Shown: positions 33,901-42,794 of the stretch, in pieces
Numbering within the stretch: the stretch's first letter is position 1
Layout: each line of letters begins with the position of its first letter
Source of the DNA: Mesorhizobium kowhaii
GTDB lineage: Bacteria > Pseudomonadota > Alphaproteobacteria > Rhizobiales > Rhizobiaceae
Direction of reading: 5' to 3'
NCBI RefSeq assembly: GCF_003253745.1
Contig: NZ_MZXV01000013.1
Span: 558,001-622,000 of the forward strand
Length of the DNA stretch: 64,000 nucleotides
Translations under genes and position numbers: made by a program
The notes under the pieces: model-generated
The model's database searches: none
What the model saw: only the letters and a program-made list of their open reading frames with translations
Told to the model about the DNA's origin: nothing

Positions 33901-35325
33901 CTACCACGCTGGCCGCTGGAGGATCGTACTGATCACTGGAGGGTCGTAGAGCAATACCGAGAGATCGCGGAAGCGGCTGTCCGGGTCGGTGAGCGACAGG
34001 ACTGCGTCGCGGATCGCGCTGGCCCGGCCCTGTCCCAGCACCGGCGCCGCGAATTCCATATATTTGGCCTCGATTTCCTGCAGCGTCAGCGGCGCCTCCG
34101 GTCCGCCGCGCGCGTGGATGTCGCCCGACGTCAGAACCATCCCGTCGGTTGTCGTGACGACGACATCGGCCCAGCGACCTGCCGGGAAGCGGACGCTGTG
34201 GCGCTCCGATTCCGAGACGGTGATCCGGCCCAGCATCTCGGCGACGGCAGCATCCTCGAGCCCGTTGCCGGAAATATGTTCCAGTCCGATGCGGCCATGG
34301 ATAATGAAGGTCGCGACGGCGAAGCGCAGGCTGTACTGCGCCTTCGAGGTCGTATCCGGCATGCCGTCGAACAGCGTTGCGGCGTAGTGGAAACTGTTGA
34401 CCTGAACGTGGTGGATGTCGGCCGGCGTCAGATGATGCGCGCGGCAGAGCCCGCGCGTCGCGTCGATTGCCGCATGTGCCCAGCGGCAGATCGGGTAGGG
34501 CTTCACATACTGGTGCAGCACCTGCCAGAAGACGCCGAGATCCTGCCAATGCGGGGCGACGTCGAGTGCCTCGACCGTGATCGCCGGGGCGCCGGTAAAG
34601 CCGCGCTCGGCAAGCACAGCGGCGGACAGGCCGATCAGCGCGCCAATACCCGAGCCATCATGCAGCATCGTCGGAGTGGCGATCTCGCGCATCATCTGGC
34701 TGCGCGGGCCGTGGTATTCGGCAATGCCAAGCGCCTGGCGGAGTTGCTCATCGCTGAGCCGCCGCAACCTCGCCGCCACCGCGGCCACGCCCAGCGCGTT
34801 CCAGGCGCCCGACGTATGGTAGTCCGACACGGTTGCGTGCAGCGCGATGCCCGCCCGGCCGGCAACTTCGTAGCCGACGACAAGGGATGCCAGCGCCTCC
34901 GGCCCGCTAAGGTCGGGGCATGCTTCTGCAAGCGCTGCCAGCGCAGGCACGACGGCGACGCCGATATGACCCTTGGTCGGGCTGTATCCGTCGTGGCCGT
35001 CGAGATTGTCGATTTGCGTTGCCGCCGCATAAGCGGCCCCGGCGATGCTGGCGCGGCGGCCGTCGAAGAGCATGCGCGCCGAATGCAACGGGTCGGTCGA
35101 GCCGTAGAGAAGGGCGGCAGTGTCGCGGGCGATCCTGCCTGCTTCCATGGGACCAGCCGCAATGGCAATTCCGATCGTGTCCAGCAGGAGATAACGCGCA
35201 TGGTCGAGGACTGGTGTGGGGAATACGGCCGCCGGTCGCCGCAACACGAAATCGGCCAAGCGGGTGGCAACGTCGGTACGCGCGTCAGGCCCTTCACGCC
35301 GATGCGACGGCACAGCCACTTGCAT
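33901..35325 (-). CDS. MmgE/PrpD family protein
   Basis: A 474-residue protein of the 2-methylcitrate dehydratase (PrpD)/aconitate decarboxylase/MmgE family. Features are DTIGIAIAAG near the N-terminus, NLDGHDGYSPTKGHIG with the conserved His-containing active-site loop, and KPYPICRWAHAAIDA in the second half. Members dehydrate or decarboxylate tricarboxylic-type acids. It is the first gene of the minus-strand operon, divergent from a LysR gene 162 bases away. The ATG at 35325 with GGGGAG is preferred over the upstream GTG. Confidence 0.87.
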   Translation of the reverse strand: MQVAVPSHRREGPDARTDVATRLADFVLRRPAAVFPTPVLDHARYLLLDTIGIAIAAGPMEAGRIARDTAALLYGSTDPLHSARMLFDGRRASIAGAAYAAATQIDNLDGHDGYSPTKGHIGVAVVPALAALAEACPDLSGPEALASLVVGYEVAGRAGIALHATVSDYHTSGAWNALGVAAVAARLRRLSDEQLRQALGIAEYHGPRSQMMREIATPTMLHDGSGIGALIGLSAAVLAERGFTGAPAITVEALDVAPHWQDLGVFWQVLHQYVKPYPICRWAHAAIDATRGLCRAHHLTPADIHHVQVNSFHYAATLFDGMPDTTSKAQYSLRFAVATFIIHGRIGLEHISGNGLEDAAVAEMLGRITVSESERHSVRFPAGRWADVVVTTTDGMVLTSGDIHARGGPEAPLTLQEIEAKYMEFAAPVLGQGRASAIRDAVLSLTDPDSRFRDLSVLLYDPPVISTILQRPAW

Positions 35326-35487
35326 TACTCCCCTCTGCGTCACGACATCATTAATTTGGGTTCATCGCGCTTTCACGCAATTAGTTCGGCGGCTTTGCCC
35401 AAAAAAATTCATGTCTTGCCGCGCAGCATGATTGAACGTCGGCTCTTCTATGGGATAGCTATCTCGTGCATGTTGCAGGAGTTAGCG

Positions 35488-36375
35488 ATGAAGCCGCCAC
35501 CCCCTTTGAACTATATCAGGTCGTTTGAGAGTTCGGCCCGGCATCTCTCCTTCACCACGGCCGCCAAGGAACTCGGATACACGCAGGCGGCGGTCAGCAC
35601 ACATGTCCGCGCGCTCGAACACTACATCGGCCGCCGATTGTTCATTCGCTATCCGCGCAGCCTCAAGCTCACCGAAATGGGGGAGGCATTCCTGCCGACC
35701 CTGCGTCAGGCACTCGATCAGATCGACCAGGCAACGGAGGCGATCGTGACCTCGTCGCGCAACCGCACCGTGGTTATCTCCTGCCCAATGAGCCTGGCGG
35801 AGAACTGGCTGGCCGGCTGCATGGCCGCGTTTCGAAAGAAACACCCCGAGATCGAGATCGTGCTGCACGGCACGATCTGGGAGGATCTCACCGAGCAGAT
35901 CGCCGACATCACCATTTCCACACGGCGTTTCGACGACCGGCCGCCCGCCGGCGTCCCGCTTTGGAACGACGAACTGGTTCTGTTGTGCGCACCGGCCTTG
36001 CTGGATGGCGAGAATGCCCTGAAGGCGCCAGAAGATATTCTCAAGGTGGACTGGATCTTCGTGCATGGCCGCCAGGAATACTGGCAGGTCGTCACGTCGG
36101 CGCTTGGCGTCGACATGGCTGATTACGACAAGGGCTTGACGACCAACGCCTCCAACATCGCACTTGAACTGGCCGCGATGGGCGCTGGCCTGGTCGCGAC
36201 GCAGCGGTCGCTGGCCCTTGCCTATCTGCGGCGAGGACTGCTCGTCGAACCCTTCCCGATCCGGCCTGCGAGCCCCTGGAATTACTACCTGACCGAGAAC
36301 CAGCTTTCGAAGGGAAACATCGCCCGCATTGTGCGGGAATGGATTCTTTTGCGGGCGCAGGAGGACGGCGCCTAG
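35488..36375 (+). CDS. LysR-family regulator, GcvA-like
   Basis: A 295-residue LysR regulator starting MKPPPPLNYIRSFE, the typical opening of GcvA/AmpR-like members, with the helix-turn-helix in SFTTAAKELGYTQAAVSTHV. CAGGAG lies six bases before the ATG at 35488. The long frame reaching back to 33889 is a shadow of the MmgE/PrpD gene. It is divergent from the MmgE-DapA-dehydrogenase-MttB-deacylase operon and probably controls it, with an effector from that pathway. Confidence 0.9.
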   Translation: MKPPPPLNYIRSFESSARHLSFTTAAKELGYTQAAVSTHVRALEHYIGRRLFIRYPRSLKLTEMGEAFLPTLRQALDQIDQATEAIVTSSRNRTVVISCPMSLAENWLAGCMAAFRKKHPEIEIVLHGTIWEDLTEQIADITISTRRFDDRPPAGVPLWNDELVLLCAPALLDGENALKAPEDILKVDWIFVHGRQEYWQVVTSALGVDMADYDKGLTTNASNIALELAAMGAGLVATQRSLALAYLRRGLLVEPFPIRPASPWNYYLTENQLSKGNIARIVREWILLRAQEDGA

Positions 36376-36414
36376 AGCTGTTTCAGCAGTTGGGATACTC
36401 TCAAACTCAAAAAT

Positions 36415-36444
36415 TTGACACGCCAATGGCGTCGTTTTTTTAGG
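36415..36444 (+). repeat. 30-bp motif, copy 2
   Basis: Second copy of the element at 21542-21571, with 25 of 30 bases identical. Here the core ACGCCA-A-TGGCGT is a perfect palindrome followed by a run of seven T. It lies 40 bases after the LysR stop and 126 bases before the binding-protein gene, so it could serve as a LysR terminator, though its sharing with another promoter region suggests a dispersed or regulatory element. Confidence 0.45.
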
Positions 36445-36569
36445 TCTCAACAGCCGGGTTTCGGCGGTTTCTTCGGGTTCGAGCCCTTCCGGGATTTTTG
36501 CATCGCTCCTAACATGCGCAGTCGCAAGGGGAATGTGACGGGCAAAAAGCCCAAACCGGAGAATCAACG

Positions 36570-38225
36570 ATGTCGATTTTCAAGAGCAACGGTGACCGCG
36601 TGCCGGCAGTCATTGAAAGCTACGCAGACGAAGTCAGGAGCGGCAAGCTGGACCGCCGCGAGTTCCTCGCCATGGCGAGTGCGATGGGCGCCTCGACGGC
36701 GTTCGCCTATTCGATGATCGGCCTCGCGCCGGCCAGGGCCGCGGCCCCGGAACCGGGCAAGAAGGGCGGTATTCTGAAGATGCAAATGATCATCAAGGAT
36801 ATGAAGGACCCACGCATGTGGGACTGGTCGGAAATGGCCAACGTGCTGCGCCAGTGCAACGACTACATGATCCGCTATACAACCGACTTCACCTTCGAGG
36901 GCCATCTGGTCGAGAGCTGGGAGGTCAGCGACGACGCCACCGAATATACGCTGCATGTGCGCAAGGGCGTGAAGTGGTCAAACGGTGACGAGCTCAACGC
37001 CGACGACATCGTCGTCAACATCGAGCGCTGGTGCGACAAGGCGGCCGAAGGCAATTCCATGGCCGGCCGCATGGCCACGCTGATCGACCCGGCCACCAAG
37101 AAGGCGGCCGCCGGCGCCATCACCAAGATCGACGACCACACCGTCAAGCTGAAGTGCGGCCAGTCCGATGTCACCATCATTCCAGGCTTCGCGGATTATC
37201 CGGCAATCATCGTCCACCGCAACTTCGACAAGGACGGTGCCGACATGACGAAGACGCCCGGCACCGGCCCCTACGAACTGATCTCATACAAGGTTGGCGA
37301 GTCGGCTTCAGTGAGACGCCGCAAGGACTTCACCTGGTTCGGCGGCGAGACCTATCTCGACGGTGTCGACTGGACCGATTACGGGACGGACGCTTCGAGC
37401 CCGGCCATCGCCAGCGCCTTCGAGGCCGGAGAGATCGACTGCAACTATCAGACTGTCGGCGGCACCGTGGACCTCTATGATGGCATGGGCCTGGTCAAGG
37501 AATCCGTCGTCACCGCGGGAACGATCGTGCTGCGCACCAATGTGACCAACAAACCCTATGACGACAAACGGGTGCGCAACGCCATCCAGCTCGCGGTCGA
37601 CAACGAGACGGTGCTGAAGCTCGGCTACAGTGGCCTTGGCCAAGTTGCCGAAAACCACCATGTCTGCCCGATCCATCCGGAATATTATGAGCTGCCGAAA
37701 GTGCCTCGCGATCTGGCCAAGGCCAAGGCGTTGATGACCGAGGCCGGCCAGATGGATCATGAGTTCGAGCTCATTTCCTACGATTCGGACTATGTCAAAG
37801 ACCCTGCCGATGTCGTCGCCGCGCAGATGCGCGAGGCTGGATTCAAGGTGAAGCGCACGATCATTCCAGGGACTTCATTCTGGAACGACTGGACGAAGTA
37901 TGCATGGTCGACCACCGAATGGGGCATGCGGCCGCTCGGCGTGCAGGTGCTGGCGCTGGCCTATCGCAGTGGCGAGGCCTGGAATGAAACGGGCTACGCC
38001 AACCCGGATTTCGACAAGAAGCTCAATGCTGCACTTGCCGTCGCCGATCCTGCCCAGCGCAAGGAGCTGATGAAGGATGTCGAGTGGACGTTGCAGGATT
38101 CAGGCGTGCTGGTTCAGTCGTTCTGGCGTTCGCTCTACCGCCACCATGCCGCCTATGTGAAGAACCTCAAGATGCATCAGACATTCGAACTGCAACTGGA
38201 GAAGGTCTGGCTCGACAAGGCATAG
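36570..38225 (+). CDS. ABC transporter substrate-binding protein, family 5 (peptide/opine/nickel type), Tat-exported
   Basis: A 551-residue periplasmic solute-binding protein of SBP family 5. The N-terminus has a twin-arginine motif ([10 protein letters not shown], residues 27-36) after an extended n-region, then a hydrophobic core and an ARA-type cleavage site near residue 57. The body has [32 protein letters not shown] and PGTGPYEL, typical of the family. GGAG lies eight bases upstream. No permease or ATPase genes are adjacent, so it is an orphan here. It precedes an FAD-GcvT dehydrogenase gene, suggesting that a methylated amine or betaine-like ligand is captured. Confidence 0.88.
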   Translation: MSIFKSNGDRVPAVIESYADEVRSGKLDRREFLAMASAMGASTAFAYSMIGLAPARAAAPEPGKKGGILKMQMIIKDMKDPRMWDWSEMANVLRQCNDYMIRYTTDFTFEGHLVESWEVSDDATEYTLHVRKGVKWSNGDELNADDIVVNIERWCDKAAEGNSMAGRMATLIDPATKKAAAGAITKIDDHTVKLKCGQSDVTIIPGFADYPAIIVHRNFDKDGADMTKTPGTGPYELISYKVGESASVRRRKDFTWFGGETYLDGVDWTDYGTDASSPAIASAFEAGEIDCNYQTVGGTVDLYDGMGLVKESVVTAGTIVLRTNVTNKPYDDKRVRNAIQLAVDNETVLKLGYSGLGQVAENHHVCPIHPEYYELPKVPRDLAKAKALMTEAGQMDHEFELISYDSDYVKDPADVVAAQMREAGFKVKRTIIPGTSFWNDWTKYAWSTTEWGMRPLGVQVLALAYRSGEAWNETGYANPDFDKKLNAALAVADPAQRKELMKDVEWTLQDSGVLVQSFWRSLYRHHAAYVKNLKMHQTFELQLEKVWLDKA

Positions 38226-38244
38226 ATTGGGTTGATCACAGCAA

Positions 38245-38278
38245 CGACTTCAGAGGCGCAAGATGCGCCCTGAAGTCG
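38245..38278 (+). other. Intercistronic stem-loop after the binding-protein gene
   Basis: CGACTTCAGAGGCGCA and TGCGCCCTGAAGTCG pair over 15 bp with one bulged A around an AGA loop. There is no T run after it. Stable hairpins after a binding-protein gene commonly protect its mRNA from 3' decay, raising it above downstream genes. That role is inferred. Confidence 0.6.
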
Positions 38279-38377
38279 CCGGGCGACTGCGATTGACCAG
38301 CCAGCCTAACAACCTGCAAGGCGCTTTTCGAAAGCGCAGAACAAAAAAATCGCCGCACCAAGGGAAGAAATCTGGAT

Positions 38378-40798
38378 ATGCGTACTCATGCACAAGCCGT
38401 TGTCATCGGCGGCGGCCTGATCGGTTGCTCGATCCTCTATCACCTGGCCAAATTCGGCTGGTCCGACGTGGTTCTTCTCGAGCGCAACGAGCTGACGTCC
38501 GGCTCGACCTGGCATGCGGCGGCCAACATCCACGGCCTGCACGATTCCACCAACATCAGCCGCCTGCAGCACTACACCATGGCGCTCTACAAGGAACTGG
38601 AAAGCGAGACCGGGCAGGGTTGTGGCATCTTCCAGCCGGGCTCGCTCTATCTCGCCCAGACCGAAGCGCGCGAGCATCAGCTGAGGCTGCAGGAGGCCAA
38701 GGCGCGACGCTACAAGATGAACTTTTATGAGGTCGCGCGCGATGAGGCGGAGCGGCTGCACCCGCTGGTCGATTTCGACGGCATACGCTGCATCATGTAC
38801 GAGCCGGAAGGCGGCAATGTCGACCCGTCCGGCGTCACCGCCGCCTATGCCGCCGGCGCCCGCCAGCGCGGGGCGGAGATCCATCGCTTCACGCCGGTCA
38901 CTGCCACCGAGGCGCAGCCGGACGGCAGCTGGATCGTGCGCACGCCGAAGGGCGACATCCACACGCAATGGGTGGTCAACGCCGCCGGCCTGTGGGGCCG
39001 CGAGGTCGCCGCGATGGCTGGCCTGCACCTGCCGCTGATCCCCACCGAGCATCAGTATTTCGTCACCGAGACCATTCCCGAGATCGCCGCGATGGGACGC
39101 CGCCTGCCTTCTGTCGCCGATCGCGATGGCGAGTATTATCTGCGCCAGGAAGGGCTTGGGCTGCTCATCGGGGCCTATGAACGCAACATGAAGTTCTGGG
39201 CAGAGGATGGGACCCCGCTGGACTTTGGCCACGAACTCTTTCCCGACGATCTCGATCGCATCGAGGACAACATGATGCGCGCCATCGCCCGTGTTCCCGC
39301 GGTTGGCACCGCGGGCGTCAAAAAAGTGATCAACGGGCCGATGATCTGGTCGCCGGACAGCGCCGTGCTGTTTGGCCCGGCGCCGGAGTTGCAGAACTAC
39401 TTCTGCTGCAACGGCATCATTCCCGGGTTCTCGCAGTCGGGCGGAATGGGCAAGCTGGCGGCCGAGTGGATGATCGAGGGCGAGCCTACGCTCGACATGT
39501 TCGCCTGGGACATGGCGCGCTTTGGCCACTGGGCCGGCAAGGCTTTCACCAAGGCCCGCGTGCAGGACCAATACAGCCACCGCTTCAAGATCCATTTCCC
39601 CAACGAAGAACGCGCCGCCGGACGGCCGGTCCGGACCAGGCCTGCCTATGACATGCAAAAGGGAATGAACGCCGTCTTCGGCCTCAATTTCGGCTGGGAG
39701 CACCCACTCTGGTTCGCCGCCGAGGGCGAGCCGCGCGAGGAGACGATCGGCTTCACGCGCCAGAACTGGTGGGGACCGGTGGGACGCGAGGCGCGCATGC
39801 TGCGCGAGCATGCGGGCATCATCGACGTTTCGAATTTTGCCAAATACGAGGTCAAGGGACCCGGCGCGGAAGCCTGGCTCAACGCGCTGTTCGCCAACCG
39901 CATGCCGACGGAGATCGGGCGCTCCTGTCTCACGCCGCTGATCGGCAAGCGCGGTGGCATTGCCGGCGACTTTACCGTGACAAAGCTGTCCGACGACGAG
40001 TTCATGGTGTTCGGTTCCGGCATGGCCGAGCGCTTCCACCAAAGGTTCTTCAAGGCTGTCCCTTTGCCTGAAGGCACCACGTTCCGTTCGCGCACCGAGG
40101 AACTGGCCGGCTTCAACGTCGCCGGCCCGAAATCACGTGAATTGCTGCAGCGCTTGACCAATGCCGATCTGTCGACGGAGGCGTTTGCGTTCATGCGCTC
40201 GCGCCAGATCACGGTGGCTGGTGTCGACGTGGTGGCGCTGCGTGTTTCGTTCACCGGTGACTTGGGCTGGGAACTCTATTGCGCGGCCGCCAACCAGATC
40301 GAGCTCTACAGTGCCTTGCTGAAGGCCGGCAGCGAAGTCGGTGCCGGGCCGGTTGGTTCGCGCGCGCTGATGTCGCTGCGGGTCGAAAAGGGATATGGCA
40401 GCTGGAGCCGGGAATATTCCCCCGAATACTGGCCGCAGGAGGTCAAGTTCGATCGGCTTGTCAAAATGGACAAGGGTGAATTCCTCAACCGCGATGCCTA
40501 CGCCGCCGTCGCCGACAGGCCGGCGCGCGATGAGCTGATCATGCTGTCGATCGACGCCAGGGATGCCGACGCGACCGGCGGCGAGCCGATATTCCTGCCG
40601 GACGGCACGCCGATCGGCCAGGTGTCTTCAGGCGCCTATGGTTATTTCGTCGAGCAGTCGCTGGCGCTTGGCTATGTCAAAGCCGGCTCGGCCAAGGCAG
40701 GCGATGTCGTCACGGTCGCCATCCTGGGAAGACCTCATGACGCGGTACTGTTGAAGCAGCCGCCCTTCGACCCCGAGGGCAAGCGGCTGCGGGCGTAG
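38378..40798 (+). CDS. Dimethylglycine/sarcosine dehydrogenase-like FAD-GcvT fusion
   Basis: An 806-residue fusion. The N-terminal DAO domain has VIGGGLIGCSILYHLAK and SGSTWHAAANIHGL, where the histidine matches the covalent FAD attachment site of mammalian dimethylglycine dehydrogenase. From about residue 430 a GcvT/aminomethyltransferase-like folate domain follows (KYEVKGPGAEAWL, RVSFTGDLGWELY, LRVEKGYGSW). Such enzymes demethylate N-methyl amino acids and load the carbon on tetrahydrofolate. AAGGGAAG precedes the ATG. It is probably co-expressed with the upstream binding protein and the downstream lactonase. Confidence 0.88.
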   Translation: MRTHAQAVVIGGGLIGCSILYHLAKFGWSDVVLLERNELTSGSTWHAAANIHGLHDSTNISRLQHYTMALYKELESETGQGCGIFQPGSLYLAQTEAREHQLRLQEAKARRYKMNFYEVARDEAERLHPLVDFDGIRCIMYEPEGGNVDPSGVTAAYAAGARQRGAEIHRFTPVTATEAQPDGSWIVRTPKGDIHTQWVVNAAGLWGREVAAMAGLHLPLIPTEHQYFVTETIPEIAAMGRRLPSVADRDGEYYLRQEGLGLLIGAYERNMKFWAEDGTPLDFGHELFPDDLDRIEDNMMRAIARVPAVGTAGVKKVINGPMIWSPDSAVLFGPAPELQNYFCCNGIIPGFSQSGGMGKLAAEWMIEGEPTLDMFAWDMARFGHWAGKAFTKARVQDQYSHRFKIHFPNEERAAGRPVRTRPAYDMQKGMNAVFGLNFGWEHPLWFAAEGEPREETIGFTRQNWWGPVGREARMLREHAGIIDVSNFAKYEVKGPGAEAWLNALFANRMPTEIGRSCLTPLIGKRGGIAGDFTVTKLSDDEFMVFGSGMAERFHQRFFKAVPLPEGTTFRSRTEELAGFNVAGPKSRELLQRLTNADLSTEAFAFMRSRQITVAGVDVVALRVSFTGDLGWELYCAAANQIELYSALLKAGSEVGAGPVGSRALMSLRVEKGYGSWSREYSPEYWPQEVKFDRLVKMDKGEFLNRDAYAAVADRPARDELIMLSIDARDADATGGEPIFLPDGTPIGQVSSGAYGYFVEQSLALGYVKAGSAKAGDVVTVAILGRPHDAVLLKQPPFDPEGKRLRA

Positions 40799-40914
40799 GT
40801 CTGGACCGTCTGGCGATCGGCGGGCCAACTGACAGAACAATCGAAGCTGGCGGGTTACGCCAGCGAACCTGACACAGGGAAGATTTCAACCGCCTGAAAA
40901 CAAAGGGGAATCGC

Positions 40915-41817
40915 ATGATCAAACGGCATCTGCTGGGCACCATGTTTGCCCTGGCCCTCACATCATCCGCGCACGCGGCGGATGTGAAGGTCATCAATGA
41001 CGACGCCTGGTTCGCCGAAGGCCCAATCTGGTACCAGGGCAAGCTCTACTACGTCGAATACGGCCGCGGTACGGTCAGCGTATGGGACGGCAAGAAGAAC
41101 GAGATCTTCTGGAAGATGGACGGTTGCGGCCCGTCGGCCGTGCTGCCGACCACGGCCGGCGAGTTCCTCGTCACCTGCTACGACAACAACACGATCGGCC
41201 GCATCTCGGCCGACGGCAAGACGCTGCCGACCTATGACAAGGACACGGATGGCAAGCCATTCAGCGGCCCGAATGACTTCGCACCCGACAAGGATGGCGG
41301 CACCTATTTCACCGGTTCCGGCAAGGGCGGTCCGCTGATCGACGCCTCGGCCTACTACATCGGCAAGGACGGCAGCGTGAAGAAGGTTGCCGGTGACCTG
41401 CACAATGCCAACGGCCTCGTCATGTCGAACGACGGCAAGATCCTGTATCTGGTCGAGACCGAGGACAATCGGATCATCGAGTTCGATGTCCAGTCCGACC
41501 ACAGCCTGAGCAACCGCCGCGTCTTCCTGCGCCTCGACGACCTGTTCCCGAACCAGCCGCACATCTGGCCTGACGGGATCAAGATGGACAGGGCCGGCGA
41601 GATGTATATCGGCCAGAGCCCGCGCTCGCTCGATGCGCCAGGCAAGATCATCGTCGTCGATAAGGACGCGAAGCTGCTGCGCACGCTCTCGGTGCCATCG
41701 CCATCCATGCCGAACTTCGCTTTCGGGCCGGACGAGAAGGTGCTCTACGTGATGGCGCTCGACCAGATCGACGCCGCGCCCTGGCACGGCAAGGTCTACG
41801 AGGTTCCGAACAAGTAG
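40915..41817 (+). CDS. Periplasmic SMP-30/gluconolactonase-like beta-propeller protein
   Basis: A 300-residue protein with a Sec signal peptide (residues 1-21, cleavage after AHA). The mature part has the SMP-30/strictosidine synthase-like six-bladed propeller pattern: WFAEGPIWYQGKLYYVEY, GPNDFAPDKDGGTYFTGS, NANGLVMSNDGKILYL and PDGIKMDRAGEMYIG, which hold the glutamate, asparagine and aspartate ligands of the calcium site. It likely hydrolyses a lactone or similar ester in the periplasm. It follows the FAD-GcvT gene by 116 bases. Confidence 0.86.
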   Translation: MIKRHLLGTMFALALTSSAHAADVKVINDDAWFAEGPIWYQGKLYYVEYGRGTVSVWDGKKNEIFWKMDGCGPSAVLPTTAGEFLVTCYDNNTIGRISADGKTLPTYDKDTDGKPFSGPNDFAPDKDGGTYFTGSGKGGPLIDASAYYIGKDGSVKKVAGDLHNANGLVMSNDGKILYLVETEDNRIIEFDVQSDHSLSNRRVFLRLDDLFPNQPHIWPDGIKMDRAGEMYIGQSPRSLDAPGKIIVVDKDAKLLRTLSVPSPSMPNFAFGPDEKVLYVMALDQIDAAPWHGKVYEVPNK

Positions 41818-41825
41818 GATATTCG

Positions 41826-41847
41826 CCGGCGGTGCCAGTGCCGCCGG
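41826..41847. terminator. GC-rich hairpin between convergent genes
   Basis: CCGGCGG and CCGCCGG form a 7-bp stem around an 8-base loop in the 38-bp gap between two converging genes. There is no T tract on either side, so its role as a terminator is suggested mainly by position. Confidence 0.35.
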
Positions 41848-41855
41848 ATCGCGCC

Positions 41856-42761
41856 TCAGCCGCCGAACCGATCCAGCCAATGTTGGGCAAGGTCTGAGCG
41901 GCGGCAGATCCAGATATCGGGATTGGCCCTGATCTTGTCGAGGAAGCGGGCCAGCCCGACCATCCGGCCCGGCCGCGCCGCCAGCCGGCAGTGCAGCGAT
42001 ACCGTCATCATGCGCGGTGTCTTTTCGCCTTCCGCCAGAAGCCAGTCCACCGCATCGCCGACATATTCGAAGAACTGGCCGCCGGTCTCCAGGCCGGAGC
42101 CACGCGAGAACCGGCTGTCATTGTTGTCGAAGCTGTGCGGGACGACCAGATGACGCTTTGGACCGACTTCGACAAAATAGGGCAGGTCGTCATTGTAGTC
42201 GTCGCAATCGAACAGGAAGCCGCCGTGCTCCACCACCAGCCGGCGCGTGTTGAGGCTGGGCCGACCGGTGTACCAGCCGAGTGGACGGATGCCGGTGATC
42301 CGTTGCACGGTGTCGACCGTCATCGCGATATGGTCGCGTTCCTCGTCTTCGGTCAACGCCGCGTAGTCGATCCAGCGCCAGCCATGGCAGACGATATCGC
42401 TGCCAAGTGCCGCGATCGCTTTGCCGGCGGCCGGATTGAGCTCCAGCGCGCGTCCCACGACGTAGAAGGTCGGAATGATCTGCTTGTCCTGGAACAGCGA
42501 CAACAGCCGCCAGACGCCGACGCGTGAGCCGTATTCGTAGAGCGATTCCATATTGCGGTTGCGCAGGCCCGGCACCGCTGGCGACACGGCAAGGTCCGAC
42601 AGGATCGCCTCGGAGACGTTGTCGCCCTCGCCGATGCTGTATTCGGCGCCTTCCTCATAGTTGACGACGATGTTGAGCGCCAGTTTGGCGCCGCCGGGCC
42701 ATGCGGCCGAAGGTGGCTTGTCGCCATAGCCGATGAAGTCACGGACGGGCAGGTATGGCAT
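41856..42761 (-). CDS. PuuE-like polysaccharide deacetylase family protein
   Basis: A 301-residue PuuE-branch NodB-fold protein, paralogous to the one at 17364-18293: both open with RDF[VI]GYG, share NYEEG[SA]EYS and have the same ending pattern (RRSDLAQHWLDRF here). GGGAG lies upstream of the ATG at 42761. It is 33 bases downstream of the HisC-like gene, so the pair is probably an operon. The branch includes allantoinases, but the real substrate here may be another ureide or N-acyl compound. Confidence 0.83.
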   Translation of the reverse strand: MPYLPVRDFIGYGDKPPSAAWPGGAKLALNIVVNYEEGAEYSIGEGDNVSEAILSDLAVSPAVPGLRNRNMESLYEYGSRVGVWRLLSLFQDKQIIPTFYVVGRALELNPAAGKAIAALGSDIVCHGWRWIDYAALTEDEERDHIAMTVDTVQRITGIRPLGWYTGRPSLNTRRLVVEHGGFLFDCDDYNDDLPYFVEVGPKRHLVVPHSFDNNDSRFSRGSGLETGGQFFEYVGDAVDWLLAEGEKTPRMMTVSLHCRLAARPGRMVGLARFLDKIRANPDIWICRRSDLAQHWLDRFGG

Positions 42762-42794
42762 CTCTCAACTCTCCCTCGAATGCGGTCGCCAAAA

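Noticed and set aside
33889..35487. Long N-terminal extension of the LysR gene
   Set aside because: This part is antisense to MmgE/PrpD. The true LysR begins at the ATG at 35488 with a ribosome site and the typical GcvA-like opening.
38306..40042. 578-codon minus-strand frame
   Set aside because: Antisense to the FAD-GcvT dehydrogenase; charged, low-complexity shadow composition.
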